Assembly: GCA_032716605.1 (NCBI GenBank)
Contig: CM064509.1
Location: 42,272,817 to 42,336,816, forward strand
Origin: Paralithodes platypus
Lineage: Eukaryota > Arthropoda > Malacostraca > Decapoda > Lithodidae
Direction: 5' to 3'
DNA: 64,000 nt
Shown piece after piece: positions 46,660 through 56,554 of the stretch (positions within the stretch are counted from its first letter, which is position 1; every line of letters begins with the position of its first letter). Below the pieces are notes generated by a model. It saw nothing but the letters and a program-made list of their open reading frames with translations, did not search any database and was not told where the DNA came from. Position numbers and translations under genes: made by a program.

Positions 46660-47573
46660 AGGTTGGACTGATTCCTTCCTTCCTTCCTTCTTACTCTTCT
46701 CTCTTTCCTATTTTCTATCTATCCTTCCTTCCTTCCTTCCTTCCTACCCTTCTCTCTTTCCTATTTTCTATCCTTCCGTCCTTCCTTCCTTCCTACCCTT
46801 CTCTCTTTCCTATTTTCTATCCTTCCGTCCTTCCTTCCTTCCTACCCTTCTCTTTCCTATTTTCTATCCTTCCGTCCTTCCTTCCTTCCTACCCTTCTCT
46901 TTCCTATTTTCTATCCTTCCTTCCTTCCTTCCTACCCTTCTCTCTTTCCTATTTTCTATCCTTCCTTCCTTCCTTCTTACCCTTCTCTCTTTCCTATCCT
47001 TCCTTCCTTCCTTCCTTCCTTCTTACCCTTCTCTCTTTCCTATTTTCTATCCTTCCTTCCTTCCTACCCTTCTCTTTCCTATTTTCTATCCTTCCTTCCT
47101 ACCCTTCTCTCTTTCCTATTTTCTATCCTTCCTTCCTTCCTTCGTTCCTTTCTTTCTTTCTTTCTTCTTACCCTGCTCTCTTTCCTATTTTCCTTCCTTC
47201 CTTCCTTCCTATCTCTCCCTTCTCCTTTTATGCCTTCTTTACTTCCCAATTTTCCCTACTTTCTTCCATTCCTTCTTCCTTCAGTTCTGCCCTTTCTACC
47301 TTGCTTCCCTTCTTTCCCTCTTTCCTTCATTCCCTTCTTTCATTAGCATCTTCCATCATTCTTTCCTTCCTTGTTTTTAGTTCGTTCTTTTGTCTCCCTT
47401 CCTACATTCTTACCTAACTACCTTCCTTTCTTTCTTTCCTACTTCCCTTCCTCTCTCTCTCTACTTATTAGCTACATTCCTTTCATTCACATCTCTCTCT
47501 CTCTCTCTCTCTCTCCCTCTCTTGCATATTTTCGTTTTTTCTTTCTTTCTTCCCTTCCTCGCTCTTTATTTAT

Positions 47574-47641
<68 letters not shown>

Positions 47642-47885
47642 AACATTTTTCCTCCCTCCCGAACTCCTTCACTTCCTCCCCATAATTCCTTCTGGCACAC
47701 ATTATCCTGAAAAATTCCGGTTTTTTCTTCCTTCTTTCCTCGTTCCCTCATTCCTCCCTTGGTTCCTCCTTCCTCTTACATTTCCTTCTTCCTTCCCTCC
47801 TCTTACACTCCCTTGTTCCTCCCTCCTTCCTTCCCTCCTCTTACAATCCCTCCGTCTTCTTCCTTCCCTCCTCCCTCCTTCCATC
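46660..47885. repeat. Pyrimidine-rich minisatellite region
   Basis: From 46,675 to about 47,200 a loose 40-44 bp unit (CCTTCCTTCC, TACCCTTCTCTCTTTCC, TATTTTCTAT) repeats about twelve times, then irregular CT/TTCC sequence with a pure CT run at 47,577-47,637. All frames here (up to 106 codons) are Ser/Leu simple sequence. Confidence 0.85.
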
Positions 47886-47887
47886 TA

Positions 47888-47953
47888 AACTAGCCTAATA
47901 TGCTAAACATGAGGGAGAAGGGGGTCCATAAAAAGCGAGTACTACCCCCTTAA
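47888..47953 (-). mobile_element. A element 5' end
   Basis: CTAATATGCTAAACATGAGG, AGAAGGGGGTCCAT and GCGAGTACTACCCCCTTAA. Confidence 0.7.
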
Positions 47954-47972
47954 GCCGTATCTTGTATAGGTA

Positions 47973-48190
47973 AGCTATAGTCTATTCACTGTAAGTAGGC
48001 GAAAAATCATGACCTCTATCCTCTGTAACTCAAAAATGGCTAGAGCAAATTGGCTGTAAATGTCCATATCTATTCCTTGACTGACTCTTCCCAAATGGTA
48101 GATATATTAGCTCGATTACTCTAGTCGTTTTTTAGTTACAGAGGTTAGAGGTCATGATTTCTCGCCTCCTTACAGCGAATAGACTATAGC
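47973..48190. mobile_element. F fold-back element, complete reference copy
   Basis: CTATAGTCTATTCACTGTAA at the left, TTACAGCGAATAGACTATAG at the right. Inner arms ATCATGACCTCTATCCTCTG / TTACAGAGGTTAGAGGTCAT pair. About 215 bp. Confidence 0.85.
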
Positions 48191-48312
48191 AGTGTGTGTA
48201 CTGTACTGTACTGTATATACTGTAGGATATCAAGACTCTTGCTCCCTTTCACTTTTCCCAGCCACCCTCGCCCTCTCTCTATCTTTATTCATATCATATA
48301 TGCTACAACCTA

Positions 48313-48316
<4 letters not shown>

Positions 48317-48369
<53 letters not shown>
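48317..48369. repeat. (CT)n microsatellite
   Basis: About 53 bp of CT. Confidence 0.95.
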
Positions 48370-48373
<4 letters not shown>

Positions 48374-48459
48374 GCTGTATGGATTGAGTTGATGTATGAA
48401 TGTCATATAGTGTATATATATATATAATTATATAATATATATTATATATATATAATATA

Positions 48460-48549
48460 GAGAGAGAGAGAGAGCTACATAGAGCTACATAGATACCCAG
48501 ACCACACAGACCTCAAGGTCCTTACTAGGCAGTCTGGCCTTACAAACTA

Positions 48550-48592
<43 letters not shown>

Positions 48593-48710
48593 ACATACAT
48601 CATATATACACACACACACACACACATATACACATACATACATACATACACACATACATACATATATATACAGTATATATATACATACTGTACAGTGCAC
48701 ACACATACAT
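48460..48710. repeat. Short shared repeat plus TA/CA microsatellites
   Basis: 48,481-48,537 (CTACATAGATACCCAGACC ... GGCAGTCTGGC) matches 9,066-9,121, again next to GA. Then TA (48,549-48,585), CA (48,608-48,625) and CATACATACA. Confidence 0.8.
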
Positions 48711-50110
48711 TTTTTTTTTTTTTTTTTCATATCACCCCAGCCCTCTGCAGATAGAGGTCAAGCCTTCCCTTGAAAGCGTTTATTGTGTCGCTCTCCACCA
48801 CTCTCGCTGGTAGTTTATTCCACTCTGTCGCCACACTGTAGGTGAAGAAACTCTTTGTGACATCTAAGTTTGCCTTTTTGGTTTTTAATTTAATTCCATT
48901 TCCGCGAGTTTGATTAGTATTGTTTAATGTGAATAGTGCATTTACATCGACTTTGTCGAAACCTTTTAGTATCTTAAAGCACTCAATAAGCTGACCCCTC
49001 AACCTCCTCTTTTTTAATGAGAACATGTTCAATCGTTTAAAAGTCTTTCTTCATATGGGTTATTTTCTTAATGAGGGTATCATCTTCGTCGCTCTAACGC
49101 TGTACTTGACTCGAGTCTTAACAATGTCCTTGATCAGATAAGGCCGACCAGAACTGCACACCATATTCAAGGTGGGGCCTCACCATAAACTTTTGAACAG
49201 CTGCACTATTACGTTTTTCATGTTTATAATTAAATTTTCGTTTAAGTAAAGCCCAATGCTATGTTTGCCTTATTTGCAGCTGCTATACATTGGTCGGAAG
49301 TTTTTAGGTTTTCAAATATTAGTACCCCCCTAGGTCTTTTACTACCGTTGCGGTTTTTATTTGTTTGCCATTCATTTCGTATTTGTATTTCATATTTCTG
49401 CTACCAACCTGCAGCACCTGACATTTATCGACATTGAAGGGCATCTGCCCATTTTTTCGAACCACTCTGATATCTTGTTTAAATCAGATTGCAACGCATT
49501 TCTATCATCTTCGTTCAGGACTGTATTTCCTATTTTTGTATCGTCGGCGAATTTGGAAATGGTGTTGTTTAACCCTACATCAATATCGTTAATGTAAATG
49601 AGAAACAGGACCGGTCCAAGGACTGAACCCTGGTGGAACTCCACTAGTGACAGGCTCCCACTCCGATTTCCACTCCATTTATCACCACTCTCTGTCTTCT
49701 GTCTGTAAGCCAATTTTTTTATCCAAGAATGATTTCACCTTTGATACCTATCCTCCTCCAGTTTTAGCCAATAGTTTTCGGTGAGGCACCTTGTCGAAAG
49801 CTTTTTTGAAAGTCCAAGAAGATTATATCGAGTGATTTCGTCCATGTCGTTATATGTGAATATGTTTGTTATAAAAATTCAATCAAATTTGTTAGACATT
49901 ACTTATTTGATCTAAAGCCGTGTTGACTATTTTTGATTTAGGTTGTTTGATTCGAGGTAATCTACTATCTTATCTCTAAGGATTTTTTCCATGATTTTTC
50001 CTACAATTGAAGTTAGCCTAATTGGTCTGTAATTACTCGCTTTGGCCTTGCTACCCTTCTTGTATATCGGCGTAATGTTCGCATCTTTCCAATCATGCAC
50101 CTCTTCGAGG
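48711..50110 (-). pseudogene. CR1/jockey-like LINE reverse transcriptase, nearly continuous but broken
   Basis: From 50,110 down the minus strand: DWKDANITPIYKKGSKAKAS, NYRPIRLTSIVGKIMEKILR (RT fingers), then a degraded stretch with VP-HRKLLA equivalents, QGSVLGPVLFLIYINDIDVG (49,625-49,570) and SKFADDTKIGNTVLNEDDRN (49,555-49,495) with the catalytic FADD intact, WFEKMGRCPSMSINVRCC, then after a break RPHLEYGVQFW, SLKKRRLRGQLIECFKIL (49,020) and SVATEWNKLPARVVESDTIN (48,840) to the stop at 48,727. The A run (T run 48,711-48,727) starts within two bases of the stop, so there is no 3' UTR. At least three frame breaks. It is a distinct family from the (TTATGTTC)n LINEs. The 5' side is lost at the GA tract. 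Confidence 0.85.
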
Positions 50111-50432
50111 AGAGAGGCTAGAGAGAGAGAGCTAGTATCGAAGAGAGGAGGTGAGAGTGAATGAGGTGTGTGAGTGTGTGTTGAGAGAGAGAGCCAGATA
50201 GAAGAAAGAGAGAGAGAGAGGTGTGAGTGACGTGAGTGAGTGAGTGAGAGAGAGAGAGAGAGAGCGAGATATAGCGGAGAAGACTCGCAGAGAGAGAGAG
50301 GAATAGCGAGAGAAGCGCAGAAACAATATGCCGTGTAGTCACCACAAGCTTAATGAATTACCTGTAAGCATGTGTGCTTACCTCACCCTCACGACAACAA
50401 TACTGTTCCCCATTTCTTAAACCCCCCCCAGG
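49979..50432. repeat. Left copy of a 450-bp direct duplication (clean)
   Basis: It holds the LINE end (ATTTTTCCATG-like, CTAATTGGTCTGTAATTACT, GCTACCCTTCTTGTATATCG), the GA tract, then CATGTGTGCTTACC ... AACCCCCCCCAGG. The same order follows again from 50,435. Confidence 0.75.
50111..50330. repeat. GA-rich tract at the LINE 5' break
   Basis: GAGAGA with GTGAGTGAG and GTGTGAGTGTG variants. Minus frames are Ser/Leu simple sequence. Confidence 0.85.
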
Positions 50433-50434
50433 GG

Positions 50435-50833
50435 ACATGATTTTTCCATGTTTTTTTGCTACAATTTAAGTTTAGACTAATTGGGTCTGTAATTCCTATT
50501 AATCGCTTTGTGCCTTGCTACCCTTCTTGTCTATCGGCGTATGTTGCGCAATCTTTTTCCAATCAACTCTAAGTCTCTCCGTTTTCGATAGCGAGATAGA
50601 GAGAGCGAGAGTGAGAAGTGAGTGTGTGGGATAGATAGACAGAGGAACAACCCCGGAGCTACCAATAGACCAGAGATAGAGAGGCGAGAGCGATCGGAGA
50701 AGGGAGAGAGCCGAAGCAGACAATTCTGACTCATGTAGAGTCAATCAAAAGCTATATAATTACTGTACGCAGTGTCTGCCATTATCGTCCACTGACAACC
50801 ATACTTTGCACATTTTATAACCCCCCCCCAACC
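50435..50833. repeat. Right copy of the 450-bp duplication (noisy)
   Basis: ACATGATTTTTCCATG, CTAATTGGGTCTGTAATTCC, GCTACCCTTCTTGTCTATCG, GA tract, then ACTGTACGCAGTGTCTGCC ... ATAACCCCCCCCCAACC. Dozens of small indels relative to the left copy, of the kind typical of uncorrected single-molecule reads. Confidence 0.75.
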
Positions 50834-51459
50834 CCGGGAGACAGGTACGTGACATTAAAGTGGATTCAACAAAGATTAAAAAAAAAAATGAGATAAGTCT
50901 ATTCAGCAGAACGTTAAAAAGGGCTCTATTAGATACAACCCACTATGTGACTAATACCTTAAATTTTGTTTGCCCCTCCCCTAAGCATATTAAAATAATT
51001 GGGTTAAGTTAAAGGTAAAATTTCGGCGCCTGACAACTATGCAGGAATCTATGTACGTCATCACAATACTGGAAGGCGCCCGAAATTTGTAATTGGAAGG
51101 GCGCGAAAATTTTGCAGAGACAGGTCACCTAACCAGAACGCCCAGGCCAGATATAAAATTGTTTGGAAAATTATTTTGTTGGATCTTTCTTTACCGACTT
51201 TAACTTTACGTATTATACACGCACACCTGAGCACGCTAATAGGTTTTTGATGCATACAAATTTTACATCTTCGATGGTATGTAGCTTATGTAATTCCCCT
51301 TTAAAACCCTTTAACCCCGTCGTACCAGCACCCATCTATTAGTTATCTGCTGAGTAAACCTTTCTGTTACGAAGCGACTAAACCTTGGAAGCAGCTTTTA
51401 AGTACGCAAGCCGTGTACATCTAGTTATACAGTACATCACACGTCTAATGGAATTCTAC
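50834..51459. other. No feature recognised (noisy sequence)
   Basis: No repeat family or coding frame is supported. Homopolymer and indel noise would mask one if present. Confidence 0.4.
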
Positions 51460-51850
51460 TCGGTCTGGGTTGTATCCAGATCCCTTCGCCCCCATTCCAC
51501 CCTACTGTTTTTTAAGACGTGTATCCCCATCAAGGTGTCGATTTTTTTTTCCTGGCGAGCTGTAAGTGACCCCAACATATTGTTGGTTTTAATGTTTTTG
51601 ACACACAGGCGTTAATTTGTACATTTTTTTTTAGAGAAAAATTTCTCCCGAGCGCAACCGGATTTCTTTCTCCATACTGCTAGCCTCGCTATCGCGTGGC
51701 CAGAAAAAAATTGCACAAAAAATTTGGGATGGGGATCCCGGCTCTTAAACCAGTACCGGTGGGCCTGGGAATTGGCCCGAATGGATAACAAGCGGAGAGG
51801 AAAGAGAGACCATGGCGAGAACCAAAAAGATCAGGTCCACCACCCCTTAA
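51460..51850 (+). mobile_element. B element, noisy
   Basis: GGGTTGTATCCAGATCCCTT, AAGACGTGTATCCCCATCAA, CCTGGCGAGCTGTAAG, AACCGGATTTC-type hairpin, TAGCCTCGCTATCGCGTGG and CCACCACCCCTTAA. Every block has extra or missing bases relative to 42,458-42,836. Confidence 0.7.
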
Positions 51851-52115
51851 CTTACATTCATTATCAGCGCTGGCTATATATTTTACTCAACTCAACGACA
51901 GCCTCACATCCCTTTTTGTCCATTGTATCAAACGTATGATGTCTATGTAATGAACGTTTTTTGAGGCTGTATTGTATGAAACTTATTGTATGATGTATAT
52001 TTATGAAGTGTTGATTTTATGAAGATGCTATGCATGTGGGTCTTTCTGAGAAGTATATATGCATAACTTAATGTATACCAACTGCTCACCGCGTTGTTTG
52101 CATTTCATTGGAGTC
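51851..52115. other. No feature recognised
   Basis: AT-rich sequence with TTGTATGATG repeats; nothing assigned. Confidence 0.4.
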
Positions 52116-52152
52116 AAAAAAAAAAAACATAAAAAAAACAAAAAAAAAAAAA

Positions 52153-52185
<33 letters not shown>

Positions 52186-52193
52186 AAAAAAAA
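52116..52193. repeat. Poly-A run of about 75 nt
   Basis: A with scattered C and T. No retroposon is evident to its left. Confidence 0.9.
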
Positions 52194-52395
52194 AGTGCCG
52201 GAATGAGGCTGAGTACATTTACACATACATACGAAAACTACACCAAAGAGGCCTCATCCACTAGCCTGCCCTAGCCTAATTTAGATAGTCTTATACCTCC
52301 CCACATACACAAAAAACGGCCAAATTAGCTACACCTACCAGTGAAACGTTATCTATTAATGATCGTACCCAGTGTTTTCATTCAATTATGCCCAA

Positions 52396-52630
52396 CTGTA
52401 AGGTCGCGCTAATAGTCATGTCCCCGCTGGTCATTAATGTTTGGCTTGCTGCTCGGTGCTGCTATTAATCAGTCCTGTCTAGATGTTTATATAAGGTTGT
52501 GACAAGTGTAGGACACATGTTTGCATATTATCACCTCGATATGAAGAAATTAATCTTAGTGTATAATATGTTGCTAGCTTATAAAACCAATATAAATTTG
52601 ATCAACACAATACTTGGGTGTCCGAAGACC
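52396..52630 (+). mobile_element. D element, noisy
   Basis: TAAGGTCGCGCTAATAGTCA, GTTTGGCTTGCTGCTCGG, GTGTAGGACACATGTTTGCA, ATATGAAGAAATTAATCTTA and TTGATCAACACAATACTTGG. The right TIR (TTATTAGCGCG) is missing. Confidence 0.65.
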
Positions 52631-53499
52631 AATCACTTTAATGAGGCCAGCCGGTACATTGGCTCACAGTACGTCCTCAGCATCAACACGTACCTGGCCA
52701 GAGAGAGATACAATTATTAGTAATATACTTTTCAGTATAATATAATTTTCAATGCACTTGTGCGTCATTATATATATAGATATATATATATAATTATAAC
52801 CCGCTATATAATATTTATTTTTTAATTATATATATAATATTATACTCATAGATCTAATACTATATATATACTATCTCATATATATCCCCGTATAATGATA
52901 TCTTCTATTTGTGTGTGTGTGTGTTTGTGTGTTCGATGATGAGGCTGTTCGATGGCAAACCACCTTCCCCACACACATCAATGATAACACAGGTCCATAT
53001 ATCATGGTTAGTTCATGTTTGGCTCTTTATTTAAATATGTTCTTTGTATCCTCTAAACTACCATCGTCTATTATAATATGTATAAATCGTCTCTCCGCTC
53101 GTCGCTCTCGTCCGAAGTGTGGCACGGTAGAGGAGGAGAAGATGAGGGTTACCGAGAAAAGAGAGAAAGAGAGAAGAGTTCAAACGGTTCAGAGTTGGAG
53201 AGGAAGTTTGTCGAGGCTCTCTCTCCTCTCTCTGCTCTCCTCCTCTCTCCTCTCAGTTCCCCAGCCTCTCCTTCGTCTCCTCCTCTCTCTCAGGCTCCTC
53301 TCGCTCTCTCATTTCGCTCCCTCCTCCTCTCCTCCTCTCCTCGTCTCTTCTCCTGCATTCAAATGAAAATCGAGTAGAGTGGTCCGGAAAAATGGCAGAT
53401 GCCTTCACTGTTTGACAAATGCCAGGTCTTGCAATAATAGGGTATAAAAAAACCAAAATATGAAGACAAGATGAACCGACCCAGCCAATCAAAACAAAT
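52631..53499. other. AT-rich then CT-rich sequence, no gene
   Basis: TATATA-rich 52,735-52,905, GT repeat 52,908-52,932, and CTC/CCT-rich 53,215-53,360. The 151- and 99-codon frames across 52,911-53,377 overlap in different frames and are Ser/Leu/Arg-rich; not supported. Confidence 0.5.
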
Positions 53500-54135
53500 T
53501 GCATTAGTTTAAAGACCTGGGGGTTTCTTATAATTATCTGAAACCTAAAGAGCCTCAGATCAATGTGCAGCAGCTGCGAATAAGAGCCAAATCGAGCATT
53601 GGGATATATTAAGAGAAATTTTACTTAATAAAATGAGAACATTATAGTAAACCATTTATTTTTAAAAGCATAGTGAGTTCCCCATCTTGAATATGGCGTG
53701 CAATTTTTAGGTCTCCTGTATCTAGCAAGGCTTGAGAAACTCGAGTCCGTGCAGCGTAGAGCCACAAGTAGCGTTATTCCGTCGCTAAAGAAATAAATGT
53801 TATCATGAAAGACTAAGAAAAAAAAACAAAAATCACTTAAGAAACGGAGATTTGCGAGGTCAATTAATCGAGTGTTTTTCAAGAGACTAACGGAAATTGA
53901 CAAAATTGATGTAGATGTCACTTTTCAAATAGATAATATTTTCATTAACTCGGGGAAATGGAAAATGAAATTCAAAACCAGGAGAGCGAAATCCTCGATG
54001 TCACAAAGCACTTCTTTTCACCTACAGTGTGGTCGATCGAGTGGAACAACATTGCCTGAGAAAGTGGTACCATTGTAAGACACAATTGACTACATTCAAA
54101 AGAAGTCTAGGACATTCATTTTGAGGTGGAAATAT
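53500..54135 (+). pseudogene. LINE RT C-terminal region in noisy sequence
   Basis: FKDLGVSYNYLKPKE-like start (53,510-53,560), VPHLEYGVQFLGLLY (about 53,680-53,725), LEKLESVQRRATSS (about 53,730-53,770), RGQLIECFFKRLTEIDKIDV (about 53,853-53,913), and WKMKFKTRRAKSSMSQSTSF (about 53,959-54,018). Same family as 48.7-50.1 kb by the RGQLIECFK and VQ.RAT words. Frame changes are so frequent that sequencing noise rather than age may explain many. Confidence 0.7.
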
Positions 54136-54149
54136 ATAGTATAAAAAAT

Positions 54150-54600
54150 AATAAAAAATATGTTATGCATCAGTAGTATATAACGGTTAGCATCAGTAGT
54201 TATATTGTTAACCTCAGTAAGTAGATATAGGTTAAGCTCATTCATAATAATAATAGGTTAAGCATCAGTAGTATATAATAGGTTAAGCATCAGTAGTATG
54301 TATAGATAAGGTTAAGCATCAGTAAAAAATAGGTTAAAGCATCAGTAAAAAATAGGTTAAGCGCAGTAATGTAGCTATAGGTTTAAGCATCAGTAGTATA
54401 TAAGAGGGTAAGCATCAGTAGGATATAATAGGTTCAGCCTCCGTAGTTCTAATAGGTTAAGCATCAGTAGTATATAATAGGTTTAAGCATCATTAGTATA
54501 TAATAGGTTAAGCATCAGTAAGTATATAATAGGTTTCGCATCAGTAGGATAATAATAGGTTAAGCATCAGTAGTATTCATAGGTTTAAGCATCATGTTAT
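54150..54600 (+). repeat. About 25-bp tandem repeat, noisy
   Basis: ATAGGTTAAGCATCAGTAGT-ATATA repeated about seventeen times with many indels. The consensus is clear; individual units differ by insertions rather than substitutions. Confidence 0.85.
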
Positions 54601-54792
54601 AATTTTTCTCAACGTCGTTTCGGTTTCCTATAAAGCGGTCCCCCAGTAATAGAAGTTTTTCTCATTCTGCTGGGGGAGCTTTTTTTTTTTTTTTTCTTCC
54701 CAACTGAATTTCATATGCCGACCAACGGTCGGAGGGAGAGGTGGTCGTGATAGAGAGCCTTCTGCTTTGCTATCGCTTGTCTTCCACTTTAG
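54601..54792. other. No feature recognised
   Basis: Contains a T run at 54,680-54,695 and CCCCCAGTAATAGAAGTTTT; nothing assigned. Confidence 0.4.
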
Positions 54793-55320
54793 TCCTATCT
54801 ATCTATCTATCTAGTATGCTCAGGCCCTGGCCCCAATCCCCATTTTGGGGGTAGCCGACTCAAGACAGAGCAAGAACAGGGAAAACACAAAAACAACATA
54901 ACACAACAACAATAAACACAGATCACAAAGCACAAACTCACACACTATCCGGGGTCACCCCAGGAAGAAGACCCAGAGACCAGGGTCACCACGTCTCTCC
55001 AGCACACTCCCCCCGCCCGAAACCCGACCCGACCACCCCGAGAGAGTTCCGATCTCGGCAGGCAGACATGCGCGGAGCCAAAGCCACAAAGCCCTCCCAC
55101 CACACTTCCCAGGCGCACCCGTTCATATTAATCGGCTCCCAGGTATCGTCTCCCAGGCGCCTGATGGCGCCTGCTGCCTATTATCTATCCAACCTTGCAC
55201 CCGACCCCTTACTTTACCTCCAAATGCACCACGTGTTCACGTCTCACTATTCACAACCGCATTCTCCATTCACTCCTGTCCACCAGCCACTTCCCCTGCC
55301 TGATCTATAGTCATGCCTCT
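54793..55320 (-). mobile_element. Possible retroposon 3' end with (CTAT)n tail
   Basis: CTATCTATCTATCTATCTAG is followed by TATGCTCAGGCCCTGGCC and a CCCCATTTTGGGG palindrome, then AACA-rich and GC-rich sequence (CCCGACCCGACCACCCCG, CTCCCAGGCGCCTGATGGCG). The tetranucleotide tail resembles the LINE insert at 613, but the adjoining sequence differs. No target duplication found. Confidence 0.4.
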
Positions 55321-55835
55321 ATCATCCACAGCCTTTCTTACACAGTCCTCTCCATCTGAATGGGGGTCTTCCTCGCTCTCATCGCCCGTGTGTAACCTGA
55401 CTCCCATTATTCTCTTTGTAACCTTTCATCCCATCCCCGTAGTCGTTCAACATGACCATACCAGCTCAGCAACCCTTCTGTCCACGTTTGTAGCAAATTC
55501 CTATTTTAGTCATTTAAGTCCGGACTACCTAGTAGGGGACCACCCGCAAGGTTCTGTTGTAGTCTGTGTATCATATGTAACTCTATGTAACATCTGTCGT
55601 CTCACCCACACCCACATCCACACCATTCTCTCTCTGCTCTTCTCTCTCTCTCTTTACTCTGACTAACTCCTGTTTTCTATATACTTTTCTATTTTAACTG
55701 GTTTTGTACTCACATTCTCAGAAATTCATTAGTATTCATTTAAACAACGGAAGTAAAACAAATGTGTTTTTGTGCTATAAATATCTATACTAAGAAGGTT
55801 ACATTTATCACTTATTGGAATTGCAACATTCTATG
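55321..55835. other. No gene supported
   Basis: An open frame of 117 codons (55,313-55,666) has no recognisable motif and is Ser/Pro-rich at its start and CT-repeat at its end. GTAGGGGACCACCCGCAAGG has no match elsewhere in the window. Confidence 0.45.
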
Positions 55836-56225
55836 AAGGGGGATGACCTGCATTTTTCTCTCATGTTCGCTCTTTCCTCTGGCTTTGTAATCTATTCAGC
55901 CCCATTCAGCCTCTTCGATTTTATGACGGGTTTATCTCCCCATCCGGGGTGTCCAATTTCTTCCTGGCGGAGCGATAGCGAGCCAGCAAGGTGTATGGAG
56001 AAATCATGCTTCGCAGGAGCCATTTTTCTATCGAAAAAAATTACAAATTTATCCTGCTTTCCAAAAACATTTGAAACAACTCTGCTGGTCACTAACTGAT
56101 TGCCAGGACAAAAATCGACACGGCCTGGCTGGGGGGGTAACAGTCTTAAAAACAGTAGGCTGAATGGGTCCGAATGGATACAAGCCGAGAGATAGGGAGA
56201 GAAAAATAAATTGAGGTGGGCTTAA
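55836..56225 (+). mobile_element. B element, left arm of the giant inverted repeat
   Basis: GGGGGATGACCTGC ... GAGGTGGGCTTAA (56,222-56,225). Arms CTATTCAGCCCCATTCAGCC and GGCTGAATGGGTCCGAATGG pair. Its inner part is the reverse complement of 63,765-64,000. Confidence 0.8.
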
Positions 56226-56547
56226 GGTTAAGGTTTTTAGTTTTTTTCCTACTCCCTGCCAGCATCTAAAAATTTCACCCCCCATGACCCCCTTTCAAGA
56301 TACATTTGTAAATTTCCCGCCAAAGGCCGGTTACTCCTGTCAATTCCAGGATCGCTAATCGCTCGCCAGTATAAAATCGACACCTAATGGCCACGAAAGG
56401 TCTTTAAAATGTTGCAAAATGAGGCGAACGTTCTTAAAATCACCCAACTAATGGGGCAAACGTCTTAAAATCTCAAAAGCGATGGGGCTAGACATGAGGG
56501 AGAATGGGGTCCAGAAAAAAGTGCCTCAAGTGGAAATCTCCCCTTAA
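56222..56547 (-). mobile_element. A element, inverted, left arm outer copy (noisy)
   Basis: GGTTAAGGTTTTTAGTTTTT, GCCAAAGGCCGG, GGATCGCTAATCGCTCGCC and GTGGAAATCTCCCCTTAA. The CATTTTTC/GAAAAATG hairpin is deleted, as in its partner at 63,451-63,768. Confidence 0.75.
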
Positions 56548-56554
56548 ATGAATA

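Noticed and set aside
55313..55666. A 117-codon frame as a possible gene
   Set aside because: It lies in noisy sequence, has no recognisable motif and ends in CT repeats.
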